Positions 24,488 to 33,306 of a stretch of 64,000 nucleotides of DNA are shown piece after piece. Each line of letters opens with the position of its first letter. The first letter of the stretch is position 1. The notes under the pieces are model-generated. The model saw only the letters and a list, made by a program, of their open reading frames with translations, was not told the DNA's origin and searched no databases. Source of the DNA: Hymenobacter roseosalivarius DSM 11622 (GTDB taxonomy: Bacteria > Bacteroidota > Bacteroidia > Cytophagales > Hymenobacteraceae). Both the position numbers and the translations under genes were made by a program. The stretch is from NCBI RefSeq assembly GCF_900176135.1, contig NZ_FWWW01000091.1, positions 1 to 64,000 on the forward strand, in the 5' to 3' direction.

Positions 24488-24979
24488 ATGCCCAAAATCG
24501 AGATTGTCACGACGATCAACGCTCCCCAGCAAATCTGTTTTCAGTTAGCCCTAAGCGTTGATCTGCACACTATCTCCACTCGCCAAACGCAAGAAGAAAT
24601 CGTGGCGGGAGTGCGAACTGGCATCCTACAACTAGGGGATAGTGTTACGTTTCGAGCGCGCCACTTCGGTATTTGGCAGACGTTAAGCAGCAAAATCACC
24701 GAATTTAAAGCGCCTATTTATTTTTGCGACGTCATGCAAAAAGGAGCATTTAAGTCGATGCGTCATGAGCATTACTTCCAACCCAGCGGCGCAGTGACTA
24801 TTATGCGTGACGTGTTTGAGTTCGAGTCACCCTTGGGGCACTTGGGGAAATTGGTCGATGCGCTGATACTGAAACGATATCTGCGAAAGTTTTTGCGGGA
24901 ACGATGCAATGTGGTGAAGCAATATGCTGAGAGCGGAGCTTGGCGAGAAGTTCTGTCTGTTCCAACTTCAGTATCTTGA
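24488..24979 (+). CDS. SRPBCC (START-like) ligand-binding protein
   Basis: A 163-residue cytosolic protein with the SRPBCC fold: [26 protein letters not shown] (first strand and helices), [53 protein letters not shown] and the long C-terminal helix [22 protein letters not shown]. Members bind hydrophobic ligands, and this cyclase/dehydrase-like subgroup is uncharacterised. A terminator follows at 25001-25030, so it is separate from thyA. Confidence 0.85.
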   Translation: MPKIEIVTTINAPQQICFQLALSVDLHTISTRQTQEEIVAGVRTGILQLGDSVTFRARHFGIWQTLSSKITEFKAPIYFCDVMQKGAFKSMRHEHYFQPSGAVTIMRDVFEFESPLGHLGKLVDALILKRYLRKFLRERCNVVKQYAESGAWREVLSVPTSVS

Positions 24980-24997
24980 ACCAAGGAAAGTCAAAAA

Positions 24998-25030
24998 CAG
25001 AAAAGCCGCCCCAAACCGGGCGGCTTTTTC
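24998..25030. terminator. Rho-independent terminator
   Basis: AAAAGCCGCCC-CAAACC-GGGCGGCTTTTT is a ten-base perfect stem with a T-run. It separates the SRPBCC gene from thyA. Confidence 0.92.
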
Positions 25031-25038
25031 TATTTTTG
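25031..25038 (+). promoter_or_regulatory. Candidate -7 promoter element TATTTTTG for thyA
   Basis: TATTTTTG fits TAnnTTTG and lies directly after the terminator, 57 bases before the thyA ATG. No good -33 element can be made out because the terminator stem occupies that place. Confidence 0.5.
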
Positions 25039-25095
25039 ACAACTCGACCTCTCCGCACCTCTTTCAAGCCAGCTTCGGCGGGCGCTATTCTTCTC

Positions 25096-25890
25096 ATGCA
25101 GCAGTACCTCGACCTCGTTCGTCATATCCTCGACCACGGCACCCCCAAAACCGACCGCACCGGCACCGGCACGCTCTCGGTATTCGGCTACCAGATGCGC
25201 TTCGATCTGGCCCAGGGCTTTCCGCTGGTTACCACCAAAAAAGTCCACCTCAAAAGCATTATCCACGAGCTGCTGTGGTTTCTGCGCGGCGACACCAGCA
25301 ATACGTCGCTGGAAGAAGTGGGCGTGAGCATCTGGCGGGAGTGGGCCGACGCCAACGGCAACCTGGGGCCCATCTACGGCAAGCAGTGGCGCAGCTGGTC
25401 CGCGCCCGACGGCCAAAGCATCGACCAAATAGCCGAAATGGTGCGCCTGCTGCGTGAGCAGCCCGACTCGCGGCGCATGGTGGTATCGGCCTGGAACGTG
25501 GCCGACCTGCCCCTGATGCGCTTAACGCCCTGCCACGCCCTGTTTCAGTTTTACGTGGCCGACGGCAAGCTTTCCTGCCAGCTTTACCAGCGCTCCGCCG
25601 ACGTGTTTTTGGGCGTGCCCTTCAATATTGCCTCCTACGCCCTGCTCACGCTGATGATGGCCCAGGTAACCGGCCTGCAGCCCGGCGAGTTCATCTGGAC
25701 CGGTGGCGACACACACTTATACTCCAACCACCTGGAGCAGGCCCGCCTGCAGCTCACGCGGCTGCCGCGCCCGCTGCCCCAGCTGCGCCTGAACCCGGCC
25801 GTGACCGAACTATTCGGCTTTCAGTATGAGGACTTTACCCTCGAAAATTACGAGCCGCACCCAGCCATTAAGGCACCCGTAGCCGTATAG
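25096..25890 (+). CDS. thyA: Thymidylate synthase
   Basis: A 264-residue enzyme converting dUMP to dTMP with methylenetetrahydrofolate in the cytosol. The start is the ATG of [15 protein letters not shown], giving exactly the E. coli length. The catalytic cysteine is Cys146 in [12 protein letters not shown]; the dUMP-phosphate arginines are in DRTGTGT and DSRRM; the [26 protein letters not shown] and [10 protein letters not shown] blocks are intact. Its own promoter and an upstream terminator suggest independent transcription. Confidence 0.98.
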   Translation: MQQYLDLVRHILDHGTPKTDRTGTGTLSVFGYQMRFDLAQGFPLVTTKKVHLKSIIHELLWFLRGDTSNTSLEEVGVSIWREWADANGNLGPIYGKQWRSWSAPDGQSIDQIAEMVRLLREQPDSRRMVVSAWNVADLPLMRLTPCHALFQFYVADGKLSCQLYQRSADVFLGVPFNIASYALLTLMMAQVTGLQPGEFIWTGGDTHLYSNHLEQARLQLTRLPRPLPQLRLNPAVTELFGFQYEDFTLENYEPHPAIKAPVAV

Positions 25891-25920
25891 GCGGTTAGCT
25901 GCTCATCGCGTAAGGCAGTC

Positions 25921-26009
25921 CTGCTGAGCAGCGCGACGCCTCTCGCGTGCCCGCGTCGCAATGGTATCCCTGCCGGTCAGCACGCGAGAGGCGTCGCGCT
26001 GCTCAGCAG
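25921..26009. repeat. Family A palindrome with compensated arms
   Basis: A perfect 30-base inverted repeat with left arm CTGCTGAGCAGCGCGACGCC and on. Compared with other family A copies, GAAGCATCTC has become GACGCCTCTC in the left arm, and the right arm carries the matching complement, keeping every pair. Confidence 0.9.
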
Positions 26010-26135
26010 GAGGTTCTTATATGAATGTCGAATAACATTCGGCAACGAGGAATTTATTTGCTTGGACACACGTAGCCTATCAAGCCAGTCAAATCTGCCC
26101 CCCGGCATCCGTCAACTTTAGAAGTAGTAAGTACG

Positions 26136-26720
26136 ATGAAGCGTAGCGCCGCGAGCTTGAAGCACAAAGGATTTCTGCTGCTCATGGGGGGCTTATGGCT
26201 GGCCCTGATGGTGCCGGTGCCCGCTGCCCTGGCCCAGGGCAGCTACAACCGCTGGACCGCCCAGCCGCCCGCCACTATTGAGCCCTTACAAAAGAAAGTA
26301 CGAGCAGCTAAGCCCCAACCGGCTGCGGCTCCTGATACCACTGAGCAGCCTCGCGTAGCCCAGTCTAAGCTGCTCAAGCGCGGCTTGGGCAGCCGCATGC
26401 GCCAGGGGCAATCATTGCTTGAAGACAGTATTTCAATGGTATTCTTCTCCCAAAATAGTCGCTACCCAGCGCCGGCCGTGCAGGCTCGGGCCGAGGCAAA
26501 GGTGGTTATCAGGCTGCAAGTGGCACCGAATGGTCGGGTTAGTCGGACGTCGGTAGTCGCCCTGACACCGGTATCCAACCCATATCGCGATGGACCAGTG
26601 CCCGCGCCTGCCCTCCAGGCCCTCGCCGACGAGGCCCAGCGGGTATTCCGAATGCTGCGTTTTGAGCCTGGTCCGCAGACCTCAGAAGAGGATTTGAGCG
26701 CGAACTTCTCTATTCAATAA
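26136..26720 (+). CDS. TonB C-terminal-domain (energy transducer-like) protein
   Basis: A 194-residue protein with an N-terminal hydrophobic segment (GFLLLMGGLWLALMVPVPAALAQ) that reads as a signal peptide or anchor, a Pro/Ala-rich linker, and a C-terminal domain of the TonB type: YPAPAVQARAEAKVVIRLQVAPNGRVSRTSV and ALADEAQRVFRMLRFEPG. ExbB/ExbD are not nearby. Such stand-alone proteins are numerous in Bacteroidota and may not all energise receptors. A GCCCCCCGG motif lies about 40 bases upstream. Confidence 0.75.
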   Translation: MKRSAASLKHKGFLLLMGGLWLALMVPVPAALAQGSYNRWTAQPPATIEPLQKKVRAAKPQPAAAPDTTEQPRVAQSKLLKRGLGSRMRQGQSLLEDSISMVFFSQNSRYPAPAVQARAEAKVVIRLQVAPNGRVSRTSVVALTPVSNPYRDGPVPAPALQALADEAQRVFRMLRFEPGPQTSEEDLSANFSIQ

Positions 26721-26878
26721 GGCTTTCTGTCTAGCTTAATTTATTGTATTTATAACAAAAAAAGCCCTAATATAAAGTTTTTGGAGGGTAATAATATTTA
26801 TTTAATATAATTTTTTATATAAAGGCAAATTATAGAAATTGGCAATCCAAGCATACTAAGTCTTTCGTAACTGCCCGC

Positions 26879-27100
26879 GTGATTACCCGCGACTATTTTT
26901 CATTTTACGCTGCCGAAACCGAGCAAAGTGTACTGACGCGTCGGCATCGCGCATGGGTAGCACTCTATGCCTTGGCCGCCGGACAGGGGCCACGGGCTGA
27001 GGTACTGGGCCTGAATGAAGTAACGGAGGCCGATTTGCTGGAGTTTGAGGCTAGCTGGCGTCAACTCAAGCGGCACAATACCCCTCAGCTAACTCGATAA
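26879..27100 (+). CDS. Small conserved hypothetical protein
   Basis: A 73-residue protein from a GTG start (MITRDYFSFYAAETEQ). It is soluble and helical, with RHRAWVALYALAAGQG and LLEFEASWRQLKRHNT; I recognise no family. It is preceded by about 150 very AT-rich bases that could hold its promoter. Its 3' end overlaps the convergent class IV aminotransferase by 16 bases. Codon use is that of the host, which supports it being real. Confidence 0.55.
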   Translation: MITRDYFSFYAAETEQSVLTRRHRAWVALYALAAGQGPRAEVLGLNEVTEADLLEFEASWRQLKRHNTPQLTR

Positions 27101-27957
27101 TCTGCTTCCCACAGCTGTAGCTTCGTGTACAAAGGGTAAGGTTCAGCAGCAAAGGTCGTTTCGCCTATTTGCCGGATGGATCGCAGCGAAGCCACGTTGG
27201 CGGTAAATACTGCCTCGGCTGTCAGTAGCTCTTCAGCCAAATAAAGCCCTTCTTCGGTAGGTAAGCCCTGTAGTTGAGCCGTGCGCAGCAAATGAGTGCG
27301 GCGCACGCCGGCCACGCAACCCGTGCTAAGAGTCGGCGTGTAAAGACAGCCGTTCTTAAACCAGAAAATAGCGGCTGCTCCTGCTTCGGCTACGTGACCG
27401 GCACTATCTAGCAGAATAATCTCATCGAGACCACGGGCCGCCCGTTCGCGGGCTGCAAGCACGTACGTCAGCGCATGGGGGCCTTTGCAAAAGCTCAGCG
27501 GTGAGAGGTGGGTGTGCACTTGCTGGCTGAAATCGGCTCGTGCACCAGTGGGTGCGGTCGGCTCGTAGGCCACGGCCGTAATCAGGTAGTCGGCGGCGAC
27601 GGTGGCGGGCGTGTAGAGCCCCGCGCCCGCCCGCCACAGCTGCAGGCGCAGGCGGGCCGCTTTCAGGCCCTGAGTGGCCACCACTTGCTTAAAAATGCCC
27701 CCCAGACCTTCCAGGGTAGATAATTCGATCGGTAGAGTCAGCTGAAGCGCCGCCGCCGCCGCCTGCACCCGGTTCAGGTGATAGGCGAGCAGGCGCACCC
27801 CGCCATCGGTCCAGATCAGCGTTTCAAAAAAGCCGTCGTTGTAAAACAGGCCCCGATTGGGCAGGGGCAGCGCGAAGGCGGCTTCCTCGCGAAGCTGGCC
27901 GTTGAAGATGAGGTAAGACAAACCAGGCGAATGGATGAAAAGTAAGCGCGGAGCCAT
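27085..27957 (-). CDS. Class IV aminotransferase (PabC/BCAT-like)
   Basis: A 290-residue PLP enzyme of fold type IV. The pattern includes NRGLFYNDGFFETLIW near the N-terminus, the likely PLP lysine Lys158 in LSFCKGPHALTYVLAARE, LDEIILLDSAGHVAEAGAAAIFW and CVAGVRR. It could be 4-amino-4-deoxychorismate lyase for folate or a branched-chain or D-amino acid aminotransferase; its single-domain size and divergence favour the first. It is cytosolic. It starts 28 bases after dprA on the same strand, so these two are probably cotranscribed. Confidence 0.85.
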   Translation of the reverse strand: MAPRLLFIHSPGLSYLIFNGQLREEAAFALPLPNRGLFYNDGFFETLIWTDGGVRLLAYHLNRVQAAAAALQLTLPIELSTLEGLGGIFKQVVATQGLKAARLRLQLWRAGAGLYTPATVAADYLITAVAYEPTAPTGARADFSQQVHTHLSPLSFCKGPHALTYVLAARERAARGLDEIILLDSAGHVAEAGAAAIFWFKNGCLYTPTLSTGCVAGVRRTHLLRTAQLQGLPTEEGLYLAEELLTAEAVFTANVASLRSIRQIGETTFAAEPYPLYTKLQLWEADYRVS

Positions 27958-27985
27958 GTGGTACTACCACTTTGGGCGATAATTA

Positions 27986-29107
27986 TTACAGCAACGAGAA
28001 CCGCTTGCCGGGCAGGGCTTTCACAACGCCCCGAAACTCCAGTCCCAACAGCAGGCTGGCCGCCTGATTGACGGGCAGCTGCGCTTTCCAACTAAGGTTA
28101 TCCAGCAGCTCTTCCTGCAACGCCAGCACCTGAATGAGCTTAAACTCTTCCGCCGAAAAATCATCCGCGTCGTAGGTGGCTGGGGAACGTTTTTTGCCGG
28201 TTTGGTGCAGGGCCTCATCCCAATTCAGCAGTTCCTCCAGGTCACGGGGCTCGGCATACATGGCTGCTTTGTTGCTTTTGATCAGATGATTACAGCCTTC
28301 CGACGTGTCGGTGCCCAGGTTGCCGGGTACGGCCAGCACGTCGCGGTTGTAGCTCAGCGCAATTTCGGCCGTGATGAGCGCGCCACCCTTGCGGGCCGCT
28401 TCCACGACCACGGTGCCATCGGAGAGGCCGGCGATAATGCGGTTGCGGGCCGGGAAATTGTAGCGGTCGGGCTGGGTACCGAAGGGAAACTCGGTGAGCA
28501 GGCCGCCCTGGGTGAGCATTTTCTCGGCCGTTTTGCGGTGGGCGGCGGGGTAAATAATATCCAGGCCCGTGGCCATGACGCCGATGGTCTCCAGCCCTTC
28601 CTGCAAAGCGGCGCGGTGGGCCGTGATATCAATGCCATACGCCAGTCCGCTGACCACTAACGCATTATGGGTTACCATGCCCTGCACGATGCGCTCGGTT
28701 TGCTCCCGACCATAGTCGGTGGCCTTGCGGGTGCCGACCAGAGCTACCGTTTTGGGATGGTTGAGGTCGGCGGTGCCTTGATAGTAGAGCAGGGCCGGCG
28801 CGTCGGGAATGGTTTTGAGGCGACTGGGGTAGCGCTTGCTGGTATAAAATAACAGCTGTACGCCATCCTTCTCGGCCCGACGCAGGGTGGTTTCGGCCAG
28901 GTTAAGTGCTTTACCCCGCTCCGAGCCCGTGAGCGTAGCCACCGTCGTGTTGCCGACGCCCGGAATCTTGCGCAGCTTGCCGGGGGGCAAATGCAGGACG
29001 TTTTTGGCCGAGCCGCCATAGCTCATTAGCTGGCGGGTGAGCTGAGGACCAATTCCGGGAAAAAGGGTGAGGGCGACTTCGTAGAATAGCGTATCGTCGG
29101 CGGACAT
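27986..29107 (-). CDS. dprA: DNA-processing protein DprA
   Basis: A 373-residue protein that loads RecA onto incoming single-stranded DNA during natural transformation. The start is the ATG of MSADDTLFYEV; the frame stays open upstream only because it runs through a family A repeat. An N-terminal helix-hairpin-helix region (FPGIGPQLTRQLMSYGG) precedes the Rossmann core with LVGTRKATDYG, VSGLAYGIDITAHRAAL, GGLLTEFPFG, PARNRIIAGLSDG and the GGALITAE block, and a C-terminal winged helix ends at LPGKRFSLL. It is the only competence gene in view. Confidence 0.95.
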   Translation of the reverse strand: MSADDTLFYEVALTLFPGIGPQLTRQLMSYGGSAKNVLHLPPGKLRKIPGVGNTTVATLTGSERGKALNLAETTLRRAEKDGVQLLFYTSKRYPSRLKTIPDAPALLYYQGTADLNHPKTVALVGTRKATDYGREQTERIVQGMVTHNALVVSGLAYGIDITAHRAALQEGLETIGVMATGLDIIYPAAHRKTAEKMLTQGGLLTEFPFGTQPDRYNFPARNRIIAGLSDGTVVVEAARKGGALITAEIALSYNRDVLAVPGNLGTDTSEGCNHLIKSNKAAMYAEPRDLEELLNWDEALHQTGKKRSPATYDADDFSAEEFKLIQVLALQEELLDNLSWKAQLPVNQAASLLLGLEFRGVVKALPGKRFSLL

Positions 29108-29200
29108 GAAGTGATAATCGGAGATAGGAGCGAGGAGAGGATAGGGAATCTGCCCAATCAATAACAATGCAGAACAGAGTGATTTGGTAATAATTAGAAC

Positions 29201-29293
29201 GTCATGCTGAGCACGGCGAAGCATCTCTATGAGTAGTAAACTCAGCGAAGCGGGAGAGATGCTTCGACTCCGCTCCGCGGCGCTCAGCATGAC
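29201..29293. repeat. Palindromic intergenic element, family A
   Basis: The left arm GTCATGCTGAGCACGGCGAA, continuing GCATCTCT, pairs with a right arm ending GCGCTCAGCATGAC; the right arm carries about ten extra bases. It lies between dprA and the MerR gene. Confidence 0.88.
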
Positions 29294-29318
29294 TACCTTT
29301 AATAAATCATATAGCCAA

Positions 29319-29675
29319 TTACTGTGCTTTGCTGATAGCGTCCAGCTCCTTCTTCATCGTCACCATAAACTTGCGAATCTTCTCCAAGCTCTGAATCACG
29401 TCGATTTTTTCCTTGAGCTGGGGGCCTTTTTGCTTCATCAAATCCCGCGCGCCGGGGATGGTGTAGCCGCGCTCCTTCACCAGATGGTAGATGGTGCGGA
29501 AGATGTCGATGTCCTGGGGTGTGTAGAGGCGGTTGCCCTTTTTGCTCTTGCGGGGGCGCAATTCTTCAAACTCCGTTTCCCAGAAGCGAATCAGCGAGGG
29601 CGCGACGTTGAATTGCGCGGCCACCTCGCCGATGGTGAAGTACTGCTTTTCGATGTCGCGTTCTTTGTAGGGCAT
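29319..29675 (-). CDS. MerR-family transcriptional regulator
   Basis: A 118-residue protein starting at MPYKERDIEKQY. The winged-helix domain is KQYFTIGEVAAQFNVAPSLI followed by RFWETEFEELRPRKSKKG and RLYTPQDIDIFRTIYHLVKERG. The C-terminal helix is a dimerisation coil with no cysteine or other metal site, so the effector is unknown. This short form is widespread in Bacteroidota. It is divergent from alaS, with two palindromic units between. Confidence 0.92.
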   Translation of the reverse strand: MPYKERDIEKQYFTIGEVAAQFNVAPSLIRFWETEFEELRPRKSKKGNRLYTPQDIDIFRTIYHLVKERGYTIPGARDLMKQKGPQLKEKIDVIQSLEKIRKFMVTMKKELDAISKAQ

Positions 29676-29683
29676 GGGGCGAA

Positions 29684-29772
29684 GTAGGGGCGCGTCGCAA
29701 CGCGCCTGGCGAAAAAGCAATAAAGGGCCGGCTACGGCAAACTACAACGGGTGCGTTGCGACGCGCCCCTAC
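29684..29772. repeat. Palindromic element, family D
   Basis: GTAGGGGCGCGTCGCAACGC and its exact complement GCGTTGCGACGCGCCCCTAC form 20-base arms around a 49-base loop. The element fills the space between the MerR start and the alaS promoter. Confidence 0.88.
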
Positions 29773-29797
29773 GTTTCGGTTTACAACCCAAGTCGGC

Positions 29798-29805
29798 TAA
29801 CTTTG
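29798..29805 (+). promoter_or_regulatory. Candidate -7 promoter element TAACTTTG for alaS
   Basis: TAACTTTG fits TAnnTTTG exactly. It leaves a 5' leader of about 110 bases before the alaS ATG, into which a partial repeat unit has been placed (29896-29919). Confidence 0.5.
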
Positions 29806-29895
29806 TCGAAAGCTAATCTCGTCTGAAAGGCGAAAAGTAGCCAAAATTCAGCCAGCCGCCAACTTTCTGGTGGTGCTATTCCATCGTTCAACGAC

Positions 29896-29919
29896 GGGCG
29901 CGTGCCACGCGCCCCTACC
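29896..29919. repeat. Short hairpin of family D in the alaS leader
   Basis: GGGCGCGTGCCACGCGCCCC is followed by TACC. The arm wording matches family D at 29684-29772 but the loop is reduced to a few bases. It ends 3 bases before the alaS ATG, so the hairpin could mask the ribosome site. Confidence 0.7.
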
Positions 29920-29922
29920 GCC

Positions 29923-32640
29923 ATGTCACTGCCAACCGCCAGCTCCGTCCGTCAGCAATTCCTCGATTTCTTCGCTTCCAAAGGCCACCACATCGTACCC
30001 TCGGCGCCCATTGTGGTGAAGGACGACCCGACGCTGCTGTTCATCAACTCGGGCATGGCCCCGTTCAAGGATTATTTCCTCGGCAACAAGCCCGCGCCCT
30101 TCAAACGCATCGCTGATACGCAGAAATGCCTGCGCGTGTCGGGCAAGCACAACGACCTGGAAGAGGTAGGCTACGATACCTACCACCACACCATGTTCGA
30201 GATGCTCGGCAACTGGTCGTTTGGCGATTATTTCAAGAAAGACGCCGTTGCCTGGGCCTGGGAGCTGCTCACCGACGTGTATAAGCTGCCCAAAGACCGC
30301 CTCTACGTTACCTATTTTGAAGGCGATAAAGGCGACGGCCTCGGCGCCGATACCGAGACCCAGGAACTGTGGCGGCAGTACGTGGCCGAGGAGCGCATTA
30401 TGCCCGGCAACAAGAAGGATAACTTTTGGGAAATGGGCGATACCGGCCCCTGCGGCCCCTGCACTGAAATTCACATCGACCTGCGCGACGAGGCCGAAGT
30501 AGCCCAAAAATCGGGGCGGGAGCTGGTGAATAACGACCATCCGCAGGTAGTCGAAATCTGGAACAACGTGTTCATGGAATTCCAGCGCCTGGCCGATAAG
30601 TCGCTGGTGAAGCTGCCGGCTCAGCACGTCGATACGGGCATGGGCTTCGAGCGCCTTATGATGGCCGTGTCGGGCGTAAAATCGAACTACGACACCGACG
30701 TTTTCCAGCCCCTGATTCAGTTCATTGCCAAGGAGGTAGGCCTGGAATACCACGGCACGGCCCCGGCCACCGTGAACGACCAGCCCGCCACGGAGAATGA
30801 AAAAACGGACATTGCCATCCGCGTAATCGCCGACCATATCCGCACCATCAGCTTCACCATTGCCGACGGCCAGTTGCCCAGCAATGTGAAGGCCGGCTAC
30901 GTGATTCGCCGCATTCTGCGCCGCGCCGTGCGCTATGCTTTCTCGTCGCTGAATCAGAAGCAGCCCTTCCTATACAAGTTGGTGCCCGTGCTGGCTGACC
31001 AGATGCGTAATATTTTCCCCGAGCTAAAGCAGCAGCAGCAATTTGTGCAGCGCGTGATTGAGGAGGAAGAAATTGCCTTTTTGAAGACTCTGGAAAACGG
31101 TCTGCGCCGCCTGGATGCCTTGGAAGCAACTGCTAAAGCCAACGGCAACCGCATCGACGGTGCCACGGCTTTTGAGCTGTCGGATACCTTCGGCTTCCCC
31201 CTGGACCTTACCGCTCTCATTGCCCGCGAAAAGAGCCTGACCGTGGATGAGGAAGGCTTCAAGAAAGAACTGGAAGCCCAGAAAAGCCGCTCGCGCAACG
31301 CTCAGGAGGCCGAGCAGAGTGACTGGACCATCGTAACCGAATCGGAGGAGCAGCCCGCATTTGTGGGCTACGACTTGGAGGAAGCGCCGGCCCGCATTCT
31401 GCGCTACCGCCGCACCGACCGCAAAGGCAAAACCGAGTATCAGGTCGTACTCGACCAAACGCCGTTCTATGCGGAGTCTGGGGGGCAAATTGGCGACACG
31501 GGGTATCTGGAGTCGGACTTGTCGAAGGTGCGGGTGATTGACACGAAAAAGGAAAATGACCTGATCGTGCACACTATGCTGGATTTGCCCGAAGACCTGA
31601 GCGCCGAGTTCATCGGCCGCATCGACCACGCCCGCCGCGACCAAATCCGCCGCAATCATACGGCTACGCACTTGCTGCAAGCCGCTCTGCGCGAGGTAGT
31701 AGGCCCCCACGTCGCCCAAAAAGGCTCGTTAGTAAACGAAAAGCTCCTGCGCTTCGACTTCAGCCACTTCACCAAAGTAACCGACGACCAGCTGCGCCAG
31801 GTGGAAACGCTGGTAAATGAGCGCATCCGCCAGCAAATCCCGCTGGATGAGCGCCGCAACGTGCCTATTGCCGAGGCGAAAGAGCTGGGCGCCACGGCCT
31901 TATTCGGGGAGAAATACGGCGACTTCGTGCGCGTCATCACCTTCGACCGGGACTTCTCCGTGGAACTCTGCGGCGGTACCCACGTGCGCACCACCGGCGA
32001 CATCGGCTTCTTCAAAATCACTTCTGAGTCGGCGGTAGGAGCCGGCGTGCGCCGCATCGAAGCCGTAACGGCCGAGGCTGCCGAAGCTTACGTGAACCAG
32101 CAGCTAGATTTGCTTCAGCAGGTGCGCGAGGCACTGGGCAACCCACAACATTTGCTGACCAGCATCGAAAAGCAAACGGAAGAAATTGCTGGCCTGCGCA
32201 AGCAGATTGAGCAGTTTGCCTTGCAAAGCATCAATCAGCAAAAGGACCAGCTTGCGGCCCAAGTAAAGTCGTTGAACGGCGTGAACTTCCTCGCCGCTCA
32301 GGTACAGGCCAACTCGGCAGACGGATTGAAAACATTAGCTTTCAACCTGCGTCAAGCTGTGCCCAATCTCGTATTGGTACTAGGCGCTGAAATAGACGGA
32401 AAGCCTCAATTGGCGGTAATGCTGGCCGATGAATTAGCTGCGGGGGGCAAATTAAATGCTTCCACGCTGGTGCGCGAGCTGGCCAAGGAAATTCAGGGCG
32501 GCGGTGGCGGTCAGCCGTTCTTCGCTACGGCTGGCGGGAAGAACGTGGCTGGTCTTGGCGCGGCTATTGGGAAGGCGGAGGAGCTTATAGCTAATAATAG
32601 AGACCTTAAGATAGACCTTATGCCTGATTACCCTCTCTAG
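29923..32640 (+). CDS. alaS: Alanyl-tRNA synthetase
   Basis: A 905-residue class II synthetase. The start is the ATG of MSLPTASSVRQQFLDFF; the in-frame GTG at 29902 lies inside a repeat hairpin. The catalytic core shows FINSGMAPFKDYFLG, TQKCLRVSGKHNDLEEVG and YHHTMFEMLGNWSFGDYFK, and the editing domain has the zinc residues in HTATHLLQAAL and CGGTHVRTTGDIG. The C-Ala oligomerisation tail ends with GGGGGQPFFATAGGKN. It acts in the cytosol, joining alanine to tRNA-Ala and clearing Ser/Gly mischarges. Two W(4)GCCCCCCA motifs lie within the gene. Confidence 0.98.
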   Translation: MSLPTASSVRQQFLDFFASKGHHIVPSAPIVVKDDPTLLFINSGMAPFKDYFLGNKPAPFKRIADTQKCLRVSGKHNDLEEVGYDTYHHTMFEMLGNWSFGDYFKKDAVAWAWELLTDVYKLPKDRLYVTYFEGDKGDGLGADTETQELWRQYVAEERIMPGNKKDNFWEMGDTGPCGPCTEIHIDLRDEAEVAQKSGRELVNNDHPQVVEIWNNVFMEFQRLADKSLVKLPAQHVDTGMGFERLMMAVSGVKSNYDTDVFQPLIQFIAKEVGLEYHGTAPATVNDQPATENEKTDIAIRVIADHIRTISFTIADGQLPSNVKAGYVIRRILRRAVRYAFSSLNQKQPFLYKLVPVLADQMRNIFPELKQQQQFVQRVIEEEEIAFLKTLENGLRRLDALEATAKANGNRIDGATAFELSDTFGFPLDLTALIAREKSLTVDEEGFKKELEAQKSRSRNAQEAEQSDWTIVTESEEQPAFVGYDLEEAPARILRYRRTDRKGKTEYQVVLDQTPFYAESGGQIGDTGYLESDLSKVRVIDTKKENDLIVHTMLDLPEDLSAEFIGRIDHARRDQIRRNHTATHLLQAALREVVGPHVAQKGSLVNEKLLRFDFSHFTKVTDDQLRQVETLVNERIRQQIPLDERRNVPIAEAKELGATALFGEKYGDFVRVITFDRDFSVELCGGTHVRTTGDIGFFKITSESAVGAGVRRIEAVTAEAAEAYVNQQLDLLQQVREALGNPQHLLTSIEKQTEEIAGLRKQIEQFALQSINQQKDQLAAQVKSLNGVNFLAAQVQANSADGLKTLAFNLRQAVPNLVLVLGAEIDGKPQLAVMLADELAAGGKLNASTLVRELAKEIQGGGGGQPFFATAGGKNVAGLGAAIGKAEELIANNRDLKIDLMPDYPL

Positions 32641-32646
32641 AATACT

Positions 32647-33051
32647 ATGGAAGAAGTATTAGTAATACTTACCAGGTATGGCCCAGCTTTAAGTGCAGTC
32701 GGTGCAGCAGTAGCTTTTGTTTGGACAATCATTCAATTTCTGTCTGTTCGAGGACGTGAGGCGAAAACAAGGGAGTTTGAAGTTTTTCATCGGTTGATAA
32801 AGGAATTAGTCGAACCACCATCCGCTGATGGCTCATTGTATGTAGATCGACAATGCGCAATTATGTTTGAGTTGAGATTTTTTCCGCGCTATTATCCGTT
32901 TACAAAAAGAACGTTACTTGGGTTGAGGAGCAGATGGTCAAAACTGGAAGGGGTTTATGATCGACTCATAGACGAATTGGATATTACAATAGGCTGTATA
33001 GACGACCATCCGCCTAAATTCCAGCGATTATTTAAGAAAAAGAGCTACTGA
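32647..33051 (+). CDS. Single-pass membrane protein of unknown function
   Basis: A 134-residue protein with an N-terminal membrane helix (LSAVGAAVAFVWTIIQFLSV) and a cytosolic charged domain (REFEVFHRLIKELVE, MFELRFFPRYYPFTKR, LEGVYDRLIDELDITIG). No family is recognised. Its ATG is 6 bases after the alaS stop, implying readthrough transcription, but its GC content (about 42 %) is well below that of alaS, suggesting a late arrival beside it. Confidence 0.6.
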   Translation: MEEVLVILTRYGPALSAVGAAVAFVWTIIQFLSVRGREAKTREFEVFHRLIKELVEPPSADGSLYVDRQCAIMFELRFFPRYYPFTKRTLLGLRSRWSKLEGVYDRLIDELDITIGCIDDHPPKFQRLFKKKSY

Positions 33052-33078
33052 ATTTCGACGCTTTAACTTGATTGCTAT

Positions 33079-33306
33079 ATGCGAATCACATTCGAAGTAC
33101 CCGACAATCGCGCCGAGTTCATTCTGGAATTGCTACGCAGCCTGCCGTTCGTGAAAAATCCGCGTTCTAAGCCTGCTTCGAAAGCTGCTCAGATGGACAC
33201 CACCGAATACCTGTTAGCTTCGCCAGCCAACGCTGAGCACTTGCGCGAGTCACTCGCACAGCTACAGCGGGGACAAACGGTACAGGTAGCTATTCCGGTG
33301 GAGTGA
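33079..33306 (+). CDS. YefM/RelB-like antitoxin
   Basis: A 75-residue protein placed directly before a YoeB-type toxin and overlapping it by 4 bases. The C-terminal part, TEYLLASPANAEHLRESLAQ, is the toxin-neutralising helix typical of YefM. The N-terminus, MRITFEVPDNRAEFILELL, is not the usual YefM Phd-type domain but looks like the short N-terminal strand and helix seen before RelB/DUF2683-like antitoxins in Bacteroidota. It should bind the toxin and repress its own operon. Confidence 0.75.
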   Translation: MRITFEVPDNRAEFILELLRSLPFVKNPRSKPASKAAQMDTTEYLLASPANAEHLRESLAQLQRGQTVQVAIPVE

